A DNA stretch of 64,000 nucleotides from Streptomyces griseoluteus (GTDB taxonomy: Bacteria; Actinomycetota; Actinomycetes; Streptomycetales; Streptomycetaceae), in assembly GCF_004784465.1 (NCBI RefSeq), contig NZ_SRRU01000007.1, positions 363,401-427,400 of the forward strand, read 5' to 3'. Both the position numbers and the translations under genes were made by a program. The notes beneath the pieces are model-generated. The model made no database searches. It saw only the letters and a list, made by a program, of their open reading frames with translations, and was not told the origin of the DNA. Below are positions 17,058 to 25,174 of this stretch, in pieces (within the stretch, counting starts at the first letter, position 1; each line of letters begins with the position of its first letter).

Positions 17058-18563
17058 ATGGCGCGTTGGACCTCTGCGGTGGGTGCCGCTCAGCTCGCCC
17101 GGCTCCTCAACTCCCAGCAGGAACGGCCGGGTGGCCCCGGCACGCGTCGTCCGCCCGCCTATCGGGCGCTGGCCGACGGCATCCGGCTGCTCGTCCTGGA
17201 GGGCCGCGTCCCCGTGGCCGCGCGGCTGCCGGCCGAGCGCGAGCTGGCCCTCGCCCTCTCCGTCAGCCGCACCACGGTCGCCGCCGCGTACGAGACGCTG
17301 CGCACCGAGGGGTTCCTGGAGTCCCGGCGCGGTGCGGGCAGCTGGACGGCCGTCCCGGCGGGCAACCCGCTGCCCGCGCGCGGCCTGGAACCCCTGCCGC
17401 CCGAGGCGCTCGGCTCCATGATCGACCTGGGCTGCGCGGCCCTCCCGGCACCCGAGCCCTGGCTCACCCGTGCCGTCTCCGGCGCCCTGGAGGACCTCCC
17501 GCCCTACGCCCACACCCACGGCGACTACCCGGCCGGAGTGCCCGCTCTGCGCGCGGTGATCGCCGAGCGGTACACCGCCCGGGGCATCCCGACCATGCCC
17601 GAGCAGATCATGGTGACCACCGGCGCGATGGGCGCCATCGACGCCATCTGCCACCTCTTCGCGGGCCGGGGCGAGCGGATCGCCGTCGAGTCGCCGTCCT
17701 ACGCCAACATCCTCCAGCTCATGCGGGAGGCGGGCGCCCGGCTCGTCCCGGTCGCCATGGCCGAGGGGCTCGGCGGCTGGGACCTCGACGGCTGGCGCCA
17801 GGTGCTCCGCGAGGCCGCGCCCCGGCTGGCCTATGTCGTCGCCGACTTCCACAACCCGACCGGTGCGCTGGCCGACGATGACCAGCGGCGCCGGCTCGTG
17901 GACGCGGCCCGTGCGGCCGGGACCGTGCTGGTCGCCGACGAGACGATGACCGAGCTGTGGTTCGAGGAGGAGCTGGGCCGCAACATGCCCCGCCGGATGT
18001 GCGGCTTCGACCCGGCCGGTTCGACCGTCATCACCGTCGGCTCGGCCAGCAAGGCGTTCTGGGCCGGGATGCGCATCGGCTGGGTGCGGGCCGCCCCGGA
18101 CGTCATCCGCGGCCTGGTCGCCGCGCGCGCCTACGCCGACCTCGGCACCCCGGTCCTCGAACAGCTCGCCGTGCACTGGCTGTTCACCAGCGGCGGCTGG
18201 GAGCAGGCCGTGGCCCTCCGCCGCTCCCAGGCCCGCGACAACCGCGACGACCTGCTCGCCGCCCTCCGGCGCGAGCTGCCCGACTGGGAGTACGAGGTGC
18301 CGGCCGGCGGTCTCACCCTCTGGGTCCGGGCCGGCGGCCTCTCCGGCTCGCGCCTCGCCGAAGTGGGCGAGCGGGTCGGCGTCCGTGTCCCCTCCGGGCC
18401 CCGCTTCGGCGTCGACGGCGCCTTCGAGGGATACCTGCGGCTGCCGTTCACGGTGGGCGGCGCGGTGGCCGACGAGGCGGCGGCCCGCCTGGCCTCGGCC
18501 GCGCGGCTGGTGGAGTCGGGGGTCACCGGGGGCGGGGAGGCGTCGGGCGCGTTCGTGGCGTGA
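17058..18563 (+). CDS. MocR/GntR-type regulator with aminotransferase domain (YczR-like)
   Basis: 501 residues. A GntR winged helix (ADGIRLLVLEGRVPVAARLP then ELALALSVSRTTVAAAYETL) is joined to a fold-type I aminotransferase domain with the PLP lysine in SASKAFWAGMRIGW and VVADFHNPTGALADD. This is the MocR architecture, in which PLP chemistry serves sensing. The divergent yczE places it with the YczR subgroup, which controls its yczE neighbour. A strong terminator follows the gene. Confidence 0.9.
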   Translation: MARWTSAVGAAQLARLLNSQQERPGGPGTRRPPAYRALADGIRLLVLEGRVPVAARLPAERELALALSVSRTTVAAAYETLRTEGFLESRRGAGSWTAVPAGNPLPARGLEPLPPEALGSMIDLGCAALPAPEPWLTRAVSGALEDLPPYAHTHGDYPAGVPALRAVIAERYTARGIPTMPEQIMVTTGAMGAIDAICHLFAGRGERIAVESPSYANILQLMREAGARLVPVAMAEGLGGWDLDGWRQVLREAAPRLAYVVADFHNPTGALADDDQRRRLVDAARAAGTVLVADETMTELWFEEELGRNMPRRMCGFDPAGSTVITVGSASKAFWAGMRIGWVRAAPDVIRGLVAARAYADLGTPVLEQLAVHWLFTSGGWEQAVALRRSQARDNRDDLLAALRRELPDWEYEVPAGGLTLWVRAGGLSGSRLAEVGERVGVRVPSGPRFGVDGAFEGYLRLPFTVGGAVADEAAARLASAARLVESGVTGGGEASGAFVA

Positions 18564-18586
18564 GCCTGCGGGGCCGTGCACAGCAG

Positions 18587-18618
18587 CGTGCCCGCTCCGA
18601 GGGGTTGGAGCGGGCACG
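18587..18618. terminator. Terminator between MocR and TraB-like genes
   Basis: Perfect 12-bp stem CGTGCCCGCTCC / GGAGCGGGCACG with an 8-base loop, between convergent genes; probably bidirectional. Confidence 0.85.
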
Positions 18619-18633
18619 TCCGCCGTGCGCGGG

Positions 18634-20241
18634 TCAGGCTCGGTCCGCCGGGACGGCGTCCGCGGGTTCGGCCGGGGAGACGACCTCCATCGAGCGGGTC
18701 GGCTCCGGCTCCGCCGGTGCGATGCGCCCGGGCAGCAGGGACAGTACCGCCTGGCGCTCCGGTTCCGGGGCCGCCTCGTCGTAGGGGTCCGGGGTGGCCG
18801 GGACCTGGAGGCGGTGGACCGGGCCGGAGCCGAGGCGGGCGTAGCCGCGGCCGGGCGGAGTCCGGTCCGGCGGGGTGGTGGGCGGCGGGGCGCCCAGGAA
18901 GGCGGCCACCTGCTGGGGGGAGGCGGGGCCCAGGACCACCCGGGCGCGGGTGTGCTGGCCGATCGCCTCGCTCAGGGTGTCCGCGCTGTCGAACTGCTCG
19001 GCCACCACCACCGTCACGCCGGCCGCCCGCCCGTGCCGCAGCGGGACCTGAAGCAGGGCCTGCGGGTCGGTGCGGTGCTCCGCCTCCGCGAGGTGGGTGA
19101 AGACGGTCGGGCGGTCCAGGAGGACCCACAGGGGACGCGTGGTGTCCTGCGGCGGCGGAGCGCCCGCCTGCCGGGCCTCGTTGACCGCGAGGAGCCGCCG
19201 CTCGGTCTCCTGCGCAGCCCACTCGAGACCGGCCACCGCCCCGGCCGGCGCGCATTCCACGGCCAGTACGCCCTCCCGGCCGATCAGGCACGAGTACTCG
19301 CCGGTGCCGCCGCCGTCCACGATCATCACGTCGCCGTGCCGCAGCGCCTGGAGGGCGATGGAGCGCACCAGCGTGGACGTGCCGCTGCCGGGCTGGCCCA
19401 TGATCAGCAGATGCGGCTCCGGCGAGCGGCTGCCGGTGCGCCAGACCACGGGGGGCACGTCGCACCGCTCCTCGCCGTAGGAGAGCGGGAGGGTGCGCTG
19501 GACCTCGTCGGGGTCGGTGAAGCCGAGCACCGTCTCGCCCGGCGCGGTGACGAAGTGCTGGGCGGTGATGCCGGCGGGCAGGGCGGCGAGGACGCTCAGC
19601 GTGAGCCGGTTGCCCTCCTCCTCCCAGGTGAAGCGGTACTCCCGGCCGCGGCCCGCCTTGGCGGTCAGCAGCCGCTCGACCCGCGCGCGGGACCCGGGAT
19701 CGCCGTCCGGGAAGTACGCCGGGTAGCGGATGACGACGCGCTCCAGCCGGCCGCCCTCGTCGAACTCGTGCTCCGTGAAGACCGCGTCCCACGCGCCGCC
19801 GTGCGCGTACAGCGGGGCCGGGTCGCCGGCGGTGGAGAAGCACGGCACCAGCGCCTCGTAGAGCGACTGGAGCCGTTCGGCCCGCGCGGGGTCGGGGCCC
19901 TCGGGCGCGGCCGGGCCGTGGTCGCGTCCGTACCAGGCCGCCGTGACCATCAGGGACACGGCGGCCAGCAGCGGGCCGTACGGCATGAGCGCGACGGCCA
20001 TGACCACGGCGGCCGCCAGGAACAGCAGCGGGCCCCGCTTGTCCTTGGGGGTGGCGGCGACCTTGGCCCGGCCGGCCAGGGCCAGCCGGCGCAGGCCGCG
20101 CGAGATGGTGATCAGCGGGTGGAGGACGTCCGTGGCGCTGTCGGCCGCCGTCCGGGCCAGCTCCCGGCTCCGGGCGAGCTGGGTGCGGGCGAGCTGCGCG
20201 CTGTCCTTGCTCAGAATGCGGGGGAGTGGGCGCCGGGCCAC
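18634..20241 (-). CDS. TraB/FtsK-like protein, chromosomal
   Basis: 535 residues. A basic N-terminus precedes two membrane segments (GPLLFLAAAVVMAVALMPYG and LLAAVSLMVTAAWY, about residues 70-105), a helical linker and a P-loop domain resembling the plasmid-transfer TraB/TraSA proteins and FtsK/SpoIIIE. The Walker A reads GQPGSGTST: the invariant Lys is Thr. The Walker B is VMIVDGGG and VLLDRP follows. It may therefore bind nucleotide weakly or act as a structural homologue. The GTG at 20241 has AGGAG upstream. A 64-residue hydrophobic protein gene precedes it by 90 bases, as in S. coelicolor (from memory). No plasmid functions (rep, int, kor) are nearby. Confidence 0.78.
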   Translation of the reverse strand: MARRPLPRILSKDSAQLARTQLARSRELARTAADSATDVLHPLITISRGLRRLALAGRAKVAATPKDKRGPLLFLAAAVVMAVALMPYGPLLAAVSLMVTAAWYGRDHGPAAPEGPDPARAERLQSLYEALVPCFSTAGDPAPLYAHGGAWDAVFTEHEFDEGGRLERVVIRYPAYFPDGDPGSRARVERLLTAKAGRGREYRFTWEEEGNRLTLSVLAALPAGITAQHFVTAPGETVLGFTDPDEVQRTLPLSYGEERCDVPPVVWRTGSRSPEPHLLIMGQPGSGTSTLVRSIALQALRHGDVMIVDGGGTGEYSCLIGREGVLAVECAPAGAVAGLEWAAQETERRLLAVNEARQAGAPPPQDTTRPLWVLLDRPTVFTHLAEAEHRTDPQALLQVPLRHGRAAGVTVVVAEQFDSADTLSEAIGQHTRARVVLGPASPQQVAAFLGAPPPTTPPDRTPPGRGYARLGSGPVHRLQVPATPDPYDEAAPEPERQAVLSLLPGRIAPAEPEPTRSMEVVSPAEPADAVPADRA

Positions 20242-20330
20242 TGCTGTCTCCTGGAGGTGGGTACGGGCGTGGGGTGACTCCCCCTCGGACGGGACCCGCC
20301 GGTCCGCGTGGCCTCGGGGGAGGGGCGCGG

Positions 20331-20525
20331 TCAGAACTTGATGCCGCCGAGGAGGCTCGCCAGGCTCTCGCCGCCCGCCTTGATGCTGGGCGCGATGGCC
20401 GTGCTCGCCAGGTAGAAGCCGAACAGCGCCGAGACGACGGCGTGCGAGCCCTTGAGCCCGTCCTTGCGGAAGAACAGGAAGACGATGATGCCGAGCAGGA
20501 CCACGCCGGACATGGAGAGGATCAT
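20331..20525 (-). CDS. Small two-helix membrane protein
   Basis: 64 residues: a first helix (MSGVVLLGIIVFLFFRKDG) and a second (HAVVSALFGFYLASTAIAP), then a short tail GGESLASLLGGIKF. The ribosome binding site AGGAGGT is near perfect. The ATG overlaps the stop of a 13-codon upstream frame (20522-20563). It lies directly upstream of the TraB-like gene on the same strand, suggesting a partner role as with the small hydrophobic Spd/TraA-like proteins of Streptomyces plasmids; that is inference. Confidence 0.85.
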   Translation of the reverse strand: MILSMSGVVLLGIIVFLFFRKDGLKGSHAVVSALFGFYLASTAIAPSIKAGGESLASLLGGIKF

Positions 20526-20563
20526 TTGGGACCTCCTGGTGTCGAAGGGGGGACAGTCACCAT
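20522..20563 (-). CDS. Possible 13-codon leader peptide
   Basis: ATG GTG ... encodes MVTVPPSTPGGPK and stops at TGA that overlaps the next ATG (ATGA). GGAAG lies about six bases upstream of its ATG. The ribosome binding site of the following gene is inside this frame, so translation of one would affect the other. Coding is not proven. Confidence 0.4.
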   Translation of the reverse strand: MVTVPPSTPGGPK

Positions 20564-20745
20564 GAGTACTTCCAGAATCACAGAATGTATCCATACGATA
20601 AAAGGTGCAACTGGGTGAAATTCGGGTTTTTTCCCACGGGTGGTGGAGCCGCCGGTCACCCGGCCGGGCAGAGCCCCCACGTCGGCGCGCGAGCCAGTAC
20701 GCTGGCGATTCACCCGAACGGAAGTCATGAGAGGCGGTCCGGCCG

Positions 20746-21138
20746 ATGAGCGAAGCCCCCGACCCGCAGGTCGTGGAGCTGGCGACCAAGATCTTCGACC
20801 TGGCCCGGCAGGGCCGGACCGAGGAACTGGTCGCCTACGTTGACGCGGGCGTCCCGGTCGGTCTCACCAACGACCGCGGCGACTGCCTGGTCATGCTCGC
20901 CGCGTACCACGGGCACGCCGACGCGGTCCGGGCGCTGCTCCAGCGCGGCGCCGACGCCGACCGGGTCAACGACCGGGGACAGACCCCGCTCGCCGGAGCC
21001 GTGTTCAAGGGTGAGACCGCGGTCATCCAGGCGCTCCTCGACGGCGGCGCCGACCCGGCCGCGGGCACGCCCTCGGCGATCGACACCGCGCGCATGTTCG
21101 GCAAGATCGAACTGCTGGAACTGTTCGGCGCGCACTGA
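20746..21138 (+). CDS. Ankyrin-repeat protein
   Basis: 130 residues made almost wholly of ankyrin repeats: GDCLVMLAAYHGHADAVRAL, then LLQRGADADRVNDRGQTPLA, GAVFKGETAVIQALLDGGAD and a capping helix. About three repeats plus caps. Such proteins bind other proteins; no partner is evident. No signal peptide or membrane segment. It is divergent from the small membrane protein gene, with a 180-base gap rich in A/T at 20577-20632 that should hold both promoters. Confidence 0.9.
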   Translation: MSEAPDPQVVELATKIFDLARQGRTEELVAYVDAGVPVGLTNDRGDCLVMLAAYHGHADAVRALLQRGADADRVNDRGQTPLAGAVFKGETAVIQALLDGGADPAAGTPSAIDTARMFGKIELLELFGAH

Positions 21139-21444
21139 CACTTCGGCAACCGGCCCCTTCGGGGGGCGGAGATCAACGGGGGGAGGCGGAGGGGGACCGC
21201 CGTAAATACGGTCGCGGCGGCACAAACCGCGGGTCATCATGACGACGTGATTCACGGACGTGATGGCCGGGCGGGAGATGCCGCACCACGCGGGCCGTGA
21301 AGCGGCCCGCAAGGGGCCCCGACGAGAGGCAGAGAGAAATGGGCAGCAGCAAGCAAGAGACGGCGGGCACTCCGACGTTGTGTCACGCGGCCAGGTGATG
21401 AGTGGTCCCCGGTTGCGTCGACGCTTGATGTGAGGCTGTTTCCC
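21139..21444. other. Gap with a possible short frame and small inverted repeats
   Basis: Downstream of the ankyrin gene a GC hairpin (about 21150-21170) can terminate transcription. CCGTA-AA-TACGG (21202-21213) is a small inverted repeat. A 19-codon frame (21339-21398, MGSSKQETAGTPTLCHAAR) precedes the HEAT gene by 46 bases, but its coding status is unclear. Confidence 0.4.
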
Positions 21445-22863
21445 ATGTTCGATCCGGTCATAGCGCCCAGCGGTACCCTGCTCGGCCTGCTCCAGCGGGG
21501 CCGGGGCGACGGCACCCTGCACGCGCTCACCGCCCCCCGCGCCGAGGCGCTCCAGGCCCTCGACCACTGCGTCCTCCACGACCCCCGCCACGACTGGCAG
21601 GTGGAGAACCGCTCCCTCTACTACGCCCGCCTCTACCTCGACCTGAACGGCGGCCTGGACGCCATCGAGGCCCACCTCCTCGACCCCGGGGACGCCCTCG
21701 ATGCCGACGAGTCCCGCACCGGGCTCGCCCTCGCCGTCCTCGGCCACCTCGCCTCCTACGGCAGGCTCGACGCGCTCGCCCTGCTGCGCCGGTACGCCGC
21801 CCAGGGCGCCAACTGGGCCTGGGCGCTGGACGAGCTGGCCCTGCGCGACGACGACGCGGGCCTGCGCGCCCTCGCCGTCCCCGTGCTGGCCCGCTTCGGC
21901 ACCGACCCGGCCGGCGAGGCCGAACTGGCCGCCGCCGTACGCGACGCCTTCGAGCCACGGCCCTGGCGGCTGTGGGCCGACGACCCGCGCCAGTCCGTCT
22001 CCGCCCGGGTACGGGCCGCCAGCGAGGCCGGCAGCTTCGACCGCTGGCAGCAGCAGATGCGCCCCACCGGGCCCCGCCCCGGCTGGAGCGTGGACGCCGT
22101 CTTCGAATGGGCCCAGCAGGGCCTCGAGCGCGGCGCCGCCCTCCATGTCCCCGCCGCCCGCTGCCTGGTCGCCGTCGCCGCGCCCGAGGACCGGCCGGAG
22201 ATCCTGGCCGCCGCCCGGTCCGGCACCGACGGCGCCCGCTGCACGGCGCTGCGCTATCTCGCCGACAGCGGGGCGCCCGAGACGCTCGACCTGGTCGAGG
22301 CCGCCGTCGCGGACGGGCCCGGTGTCGTGGTGGACGCCGCCCTCGACGCCTTCGAGCGGATGCGCACCCCGGCCGCCGTCGACCGCGCCCGCCGCTGGGC
22401 CCAGCGGCCCGACGTGCTCGGCGCCGCCGCCGGACGCGTGCTCGCCTGCCGGGGCGGCGCGAAGGACAGCGACCTCGTCCTCGGCGCCCTGCGCGAGGCC
22501 GTACGGGGCGAAGGCCCCGACGCGCCGACCCTGTGGACCCTGGTGGACGGCGCCGGACGCCTGGGCATCGCCTGCGCGGCGCCCGTACTGCGCCACATCT
22601 ACCGGGAGACGGCCTCCTCCCATCTGCGCGGCCGCGCGGCCCGCGCTCTCGCGGCCACCGACCCCTCCTTCGCCGCCGGGTTCGCGGTCGAGTGCCTGTG
22701 GGACTGCGAGGAGACCACCCGCGAACTGGCCGCCCGGCACGCCGAGACCGGCGACGCCCGTGTCGTCGAACGCCTCCGCCGCCTGGCCGCCGACCCCGCG
22801 GAGGAGGACGAGGTGCAGACGGCGGTCCGCAGCCGCTTCGAACAGGACCCGCAGACGCTGTGA
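21445..22863 (+). CDS. HEAT-repeat protein
   Basis: 472 residues of paired helices with HEAT/PBS-lyase-like repeats, for example DRPEILAAARSGTDGARCTA, GAPETLDLVEAAVADGPGVV and GRAARALAATDPSFA near the C-terminus. It is cytoplasmic, with no membrane segments, and presumably a protein-interaction scaffold; I cannot assign a function. The ATG at 21445 was preferred to the GTG at 21430 because GAGG lies 11 bases before it. A hairpin follows the stop codon. Confidence 0.82.
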   Translation: MFDPVIAPSGTLLGLLQRGRGDGTLHALTAPRAEALQALDHCVLHDPRHDWQVENRSLYYARLYLDLNGGLDAIEAHLLDPGDALDADESRTGLALAVLGHLASYGRLDALALLRRYAAQGANWAWALDELALRDDDAGLRALAVPVLARFGTDPAGEAELAAAVRDAFEPRPWRLWADDPRQSVSARVRAASEAGSFDRWQQQMRPTGPRPGWSVDAVFEWAQQGLERGAALHVPAARCLVAVAAPEDRPEILAAARSGTDGARCTALRYLADSGAPETLDLVEAAVADGPGVVVDAALDAFERMRTPAAVDRARRWAQRPDVLGAAAGRVLACRGGAKDSDLVLGALREAVRGEGPDAPTLWTLVDGAGRLGIACAAPVLRHIYRETASSHLRGRAARALAATDPSFAAGFAVECLWDCEETTRELAARHAETGDARVVERLRRLAADPAEEDEVQTAVRSRFEQDPQTL

Positions 22864-22869
22864 GCTGAC

Positions 22870-22900
22870 GGGGGCCCCGCCGGATCAACGGCGGGCCCCC
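22870..22900. terminator. Bidirectional terminator between HEAT gene and pxpC
   Basis: GGGGGCCCCGCCG pairs with CGGCGGGCCCCC around GATCAA with one bulge. It sits between convergent stop codons at 22863 and 22902. Confidence 0.8.
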
Positions 22901-22901
22901 T

Positions 22902-23768
22902 TCATCGGCGCACGAGTACGAAGCGCAGGGGCGTGCCCGGCCTCGCCTGGGCCGCGCCCGGCAGGTCCGCCGGGTGGACCACCGCCGGGACGGGGTAGCC
23001 GCCGGTCGTGGGGTGGTCGGCCAGGAAGATCAGGGGCAGACCGTCCGGCGGGACCTGGATCGCCCCCAGCACCATCGCCTCGCTGGGCAGTTCACCCGAG
23101 CGGGCGCGTTCCAGCGTGGGCCCCTCCGTGCGCAGCCCGATGCGGTTGCCGGCCGCGGAGACACGATACGTACGGGTCGTAAGGTCCCGGAGGGCCTGCG
23201 GGGTGAACCAGTCCTCGCGCGGACCCAGCGTCACCCGGAGCACCAGCTCGGCCGGGGGCGCCGGCTGCGGGGCGGTGTCCAGGCGGGCCGGGGCGGCCGT
23301 CGGCGGGCCCACTGGGAGCACCCTGCCGTCGGCGAGCGGCGGTGGGCCCAGGCCCGACAGCAGGTCCGTGGCCCGGCTGCCGAGCACCGGCTCCACCGCG
23401 ACCCCGCCCGCGACCGCCAGGTAGGACCGCACACCCGCCACCGCCGCCCCCACCTCCAGCACCTCGCCGGAGGACACTCGGACCGGTGCGCCCCAGGGCG
23501 CCGGGCGGCCGCCCACCCTCACCGGGCAGGGCGCCCCGCCCACCGCGACGGTGACCGCCGAACGGGCCCGCAGGGCACAGCCGTCGAGCGTCGTCTCCAG
23601 TACGGCCGCGTCCGGGGAGTTGCCGACCAGCCGGTTGACGAGCGCGGCGGCGGGCGGGTCGAGGGCGCCGGAGCGGGGGACGCCCAGGTGAGCATGGCCG
23701 GGCCGCCCCCGGTCCTGCACGGTCGTCAGCGCGCCCGCCCGCACCACCACCAGCGCACGGTCCGTCAC
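22902..23768 (-). CDS. pxpC: 5-oxoprolinase subunit C (biotin-dependent carboxylase-like)
   Basis: 288 residues from the GTG at 23768, which overlaps the stop of pxpB. The KipA/AHS2 fold is clear: VVRAGALTTVQDRGRPGHAH, LGVPRSGALDPPAAALVNRL, VGNSPDAAVLE, FLADHPTTGGYPVPAVVHP. With PxpA and PxpB it forms the ATP-dependent enzyme that opens 5-oxoproline (pyroglutamate) to glutamate. It is last in a tightly coupled operon. Confidence 0.92.
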   Translation of the reverse strand: MTDRALVVVRAGALTTVQDRGRPGHAHLGVPRSGALDPPAAALVNRLVGNSPDAAVLETTLDGCALRARSAVTVAVGGAPCPVRVGGRPAPWGAPVRVSSGEVLEVGAAVAGVRSYLAVAGGVAVEPVLGSRATDLLSGLGPPPLADGRVLPVGPPTAAPARLDTAPQPAPPAELVLRVTLGPREDWFTPQALRDLTTRTYRVSAAGNRIGLRTEGPTLERARSGELPSEAMVLGAIQVPPDGLPLIFLADHPTTGGYPVPAVVHPADLPGAAQARPGTPLRFVLVRR

Positions 23769-24382
23769 GCGGCCCCCACGGGCGTGAAGCGGACCCGCGT
23801 GCCCGGCGCCAGCAGGGCGGCCGGTTCCCGCGCGGTGTCCCACAGCACGGCGTCCGTACGGCCGATCAACTGCCAGCCGCCCGGCGACGCACGCGGGTAG
23901 ACGCCGGTGTACGGCCCGGCCAGCGCGACCGACCCGGCCGGGACCGCCGTACGCGGGGTGGCTCTGCGGGGCACGTACCGGTGCTCCGGCAGGCCGGTGA
24001 GGTAGCCGAAGCCGGGGGCGAAGCCGCAGAAGGCCACGGTGAACTCGATGCCGGCGTGGATCTCGGCGACCTCGCGCGCCGACACGCCCCAGTGGGCGGC
24101 GACCTCGGCGAGGTCGGGTCCGTCGTAGCGGACGGGGAGTTCGACCGGGACGGAGGTGGCCTCGGGAGCGGGCGGCGGCTCGGCGGCGGTCAGTTCGGCG
24201 GCCCGGCGTACCGGGTCGTCCACGCCGTCGAGCAGGACCGTACGGGCCGCCGGGACGATCTCGCGGGCGGACAGCGAGCCCGCCGCCCGCCGCCGCAGCA
24301 GTTCCGCGTGCAGGGCGCGCGCCTGCCCGGCGGAGGCGACCTCCACCAGCAGGGCGTGCGCGCCCACCGGGAGCGCCCTCAC
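23765..24382 (-). CDS. pxpB: 5-oxoprolinase subunit B (KipI-like)
   Basis: 205 residues. The AHS1/KipI domain shows VPVELPVRYDGPDLAEVAAH, FTVAFCGFAPGFGYLTGLP, PRRATPRTAVPAGSVALAG and TGVYPRASPGGWQLIGRT. The GTG start overlaps pxpA (GTGA) and the stop overlaps pxpC, so the three subunits are translationally coupled, fitting a stoichiometric complex. In Bacillus KipI also inhibits sporulation kinase A; no such kinase is near here. Confidence 0.92.
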   Translation of the reverse strand: MRALPVGAHALLVEVASAGQARALHAELLRRRAAGSLSAREIVPAARTVLLDGVDDPVRRAAELTAAEPPPAPEATSVPVELPVRYDGPDLAEVAAHWGVSAREVAEIHAGIEFTVAFCGFAPGFGYLTGLPEHRYVPRRATPRTAVPAGSVALAGPYTGVYPRASPGGWQLIGRTDAVLWDTAREPAALLAPGTRVRFTPVGAA

Positions 24383-25146
24383 GCGAACGCCTCCACCGGT
24401 ACGCCCGCCGACGCCAGCCGGGTGCGGACCCGCCGGGCCAGCCCGACCGCGCCGGGGGTGTCGCCGTGCAGGCAGAGGGAGCGGGCCCGTACCCGGACGC
24501 GGGCGCCGGAGAGCGCGGTCACCTCCCCGGAGCGGGCGAGGTCCAGCGAGCGTGCCACCACCGCAGCCGGGTCGCTGACCACGGCACCCTCCCGGTCGCG
24601 CGGCACGAGGGTGCCCTCGTCGGTGTAGGCGCGGTCCGCGAACGCCTCCGGGACCGCGCGGAGGCCCGCCTTCCCGGCCGCCTCCAGCAGACGTGAGCCG
24701 GGCAGGCCCAGCACCGGCAGCCGGGCGCCGGCCAGGAGCACCCCGTCGACCACCGCGCGGGCCTGCTCCTCGTCCCGTACGACGCGGTTGTAGAGCGCGC
24801 CGTGCGGCTTGACGTAGGCCACGCGGGCGCCGGCGGCCCGTGCGAACACCTCCAACGCGCCGATCTGGTAGGCGACTTCGGCCGCCAGCTCGGCGGACGG
24901 CACGTCCATCGCGCGCCGGCCGAAACCGGCGAGGTCGCGGTAGGAGACCTGGGCGCCGATCGTCACCCCGCGCGCGGCGGCCAGTTCACACACCCGGCGC
25001 ATGGTCGCCGCGTCCCCGGCGTGGAAGCCGCAGGCCACATTGGCACTGGTGACGACGGACAGCAGCCCCTCGTCATCGGTCAGTTGCCAGCGGCCGAAGC
25101 CCTCGCCCAGGTCGGCGTTGAGATCGACCGGTCCGGTCACGGTCAT
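24379..25146 (-). CDS. pxpA: 5-oxoprolinase subunit A (LamB/YcsF family)
   Basis: 255 residues. LamB/YcsF signature: DLNADLGEGFGRW, SANVACGFHAGDAATMRR, GAQVSYRDLAGFGRR, YVKPHGALYNRV and LCLHGDTPGAV. This subunit carries the hydrolytic site of the PxpABC 5-oxoprolinase. It begins 28 bases after the upstream hydro-lyase gene stop and is the first of the coupled pxpABC set. Confidence 0.94.
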   Translation of the reverse strand: MTVTGPVDLNADLGEGFGRWQLTDDEGLLSVVTSANVACGFHAGDAATMRRVCELAAARGVTIGAQVSYRDLAGFGRRAMDVPSAELAAEVAYQIGALEVFARAAGARVAYVKPHGALYNRVVRDEEQARAVVDGVLLAGARLPVLGLPGSRLLEAAGKAGLRAVPEAFADRAYTDEGTLVPRDREGAVVSDPAAVVARSLDLARSGEVTALSGARVRVRARSLCLHGDTPGAVGLARRVRTRLASAGVPVEAFA

Positions 25147-25174
25147 CGGGTACGAACCTCCTCGGGTACGCGGA

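Noticed and set aside
18634..20525. An integrated conjugative plasmid
   Set aside because: Only the TraB-like gene and a small hydrophobic gene are present; there are no replication, integration or kor genes, no tRNA att site, and flanks are ordinary chromosomal genes.
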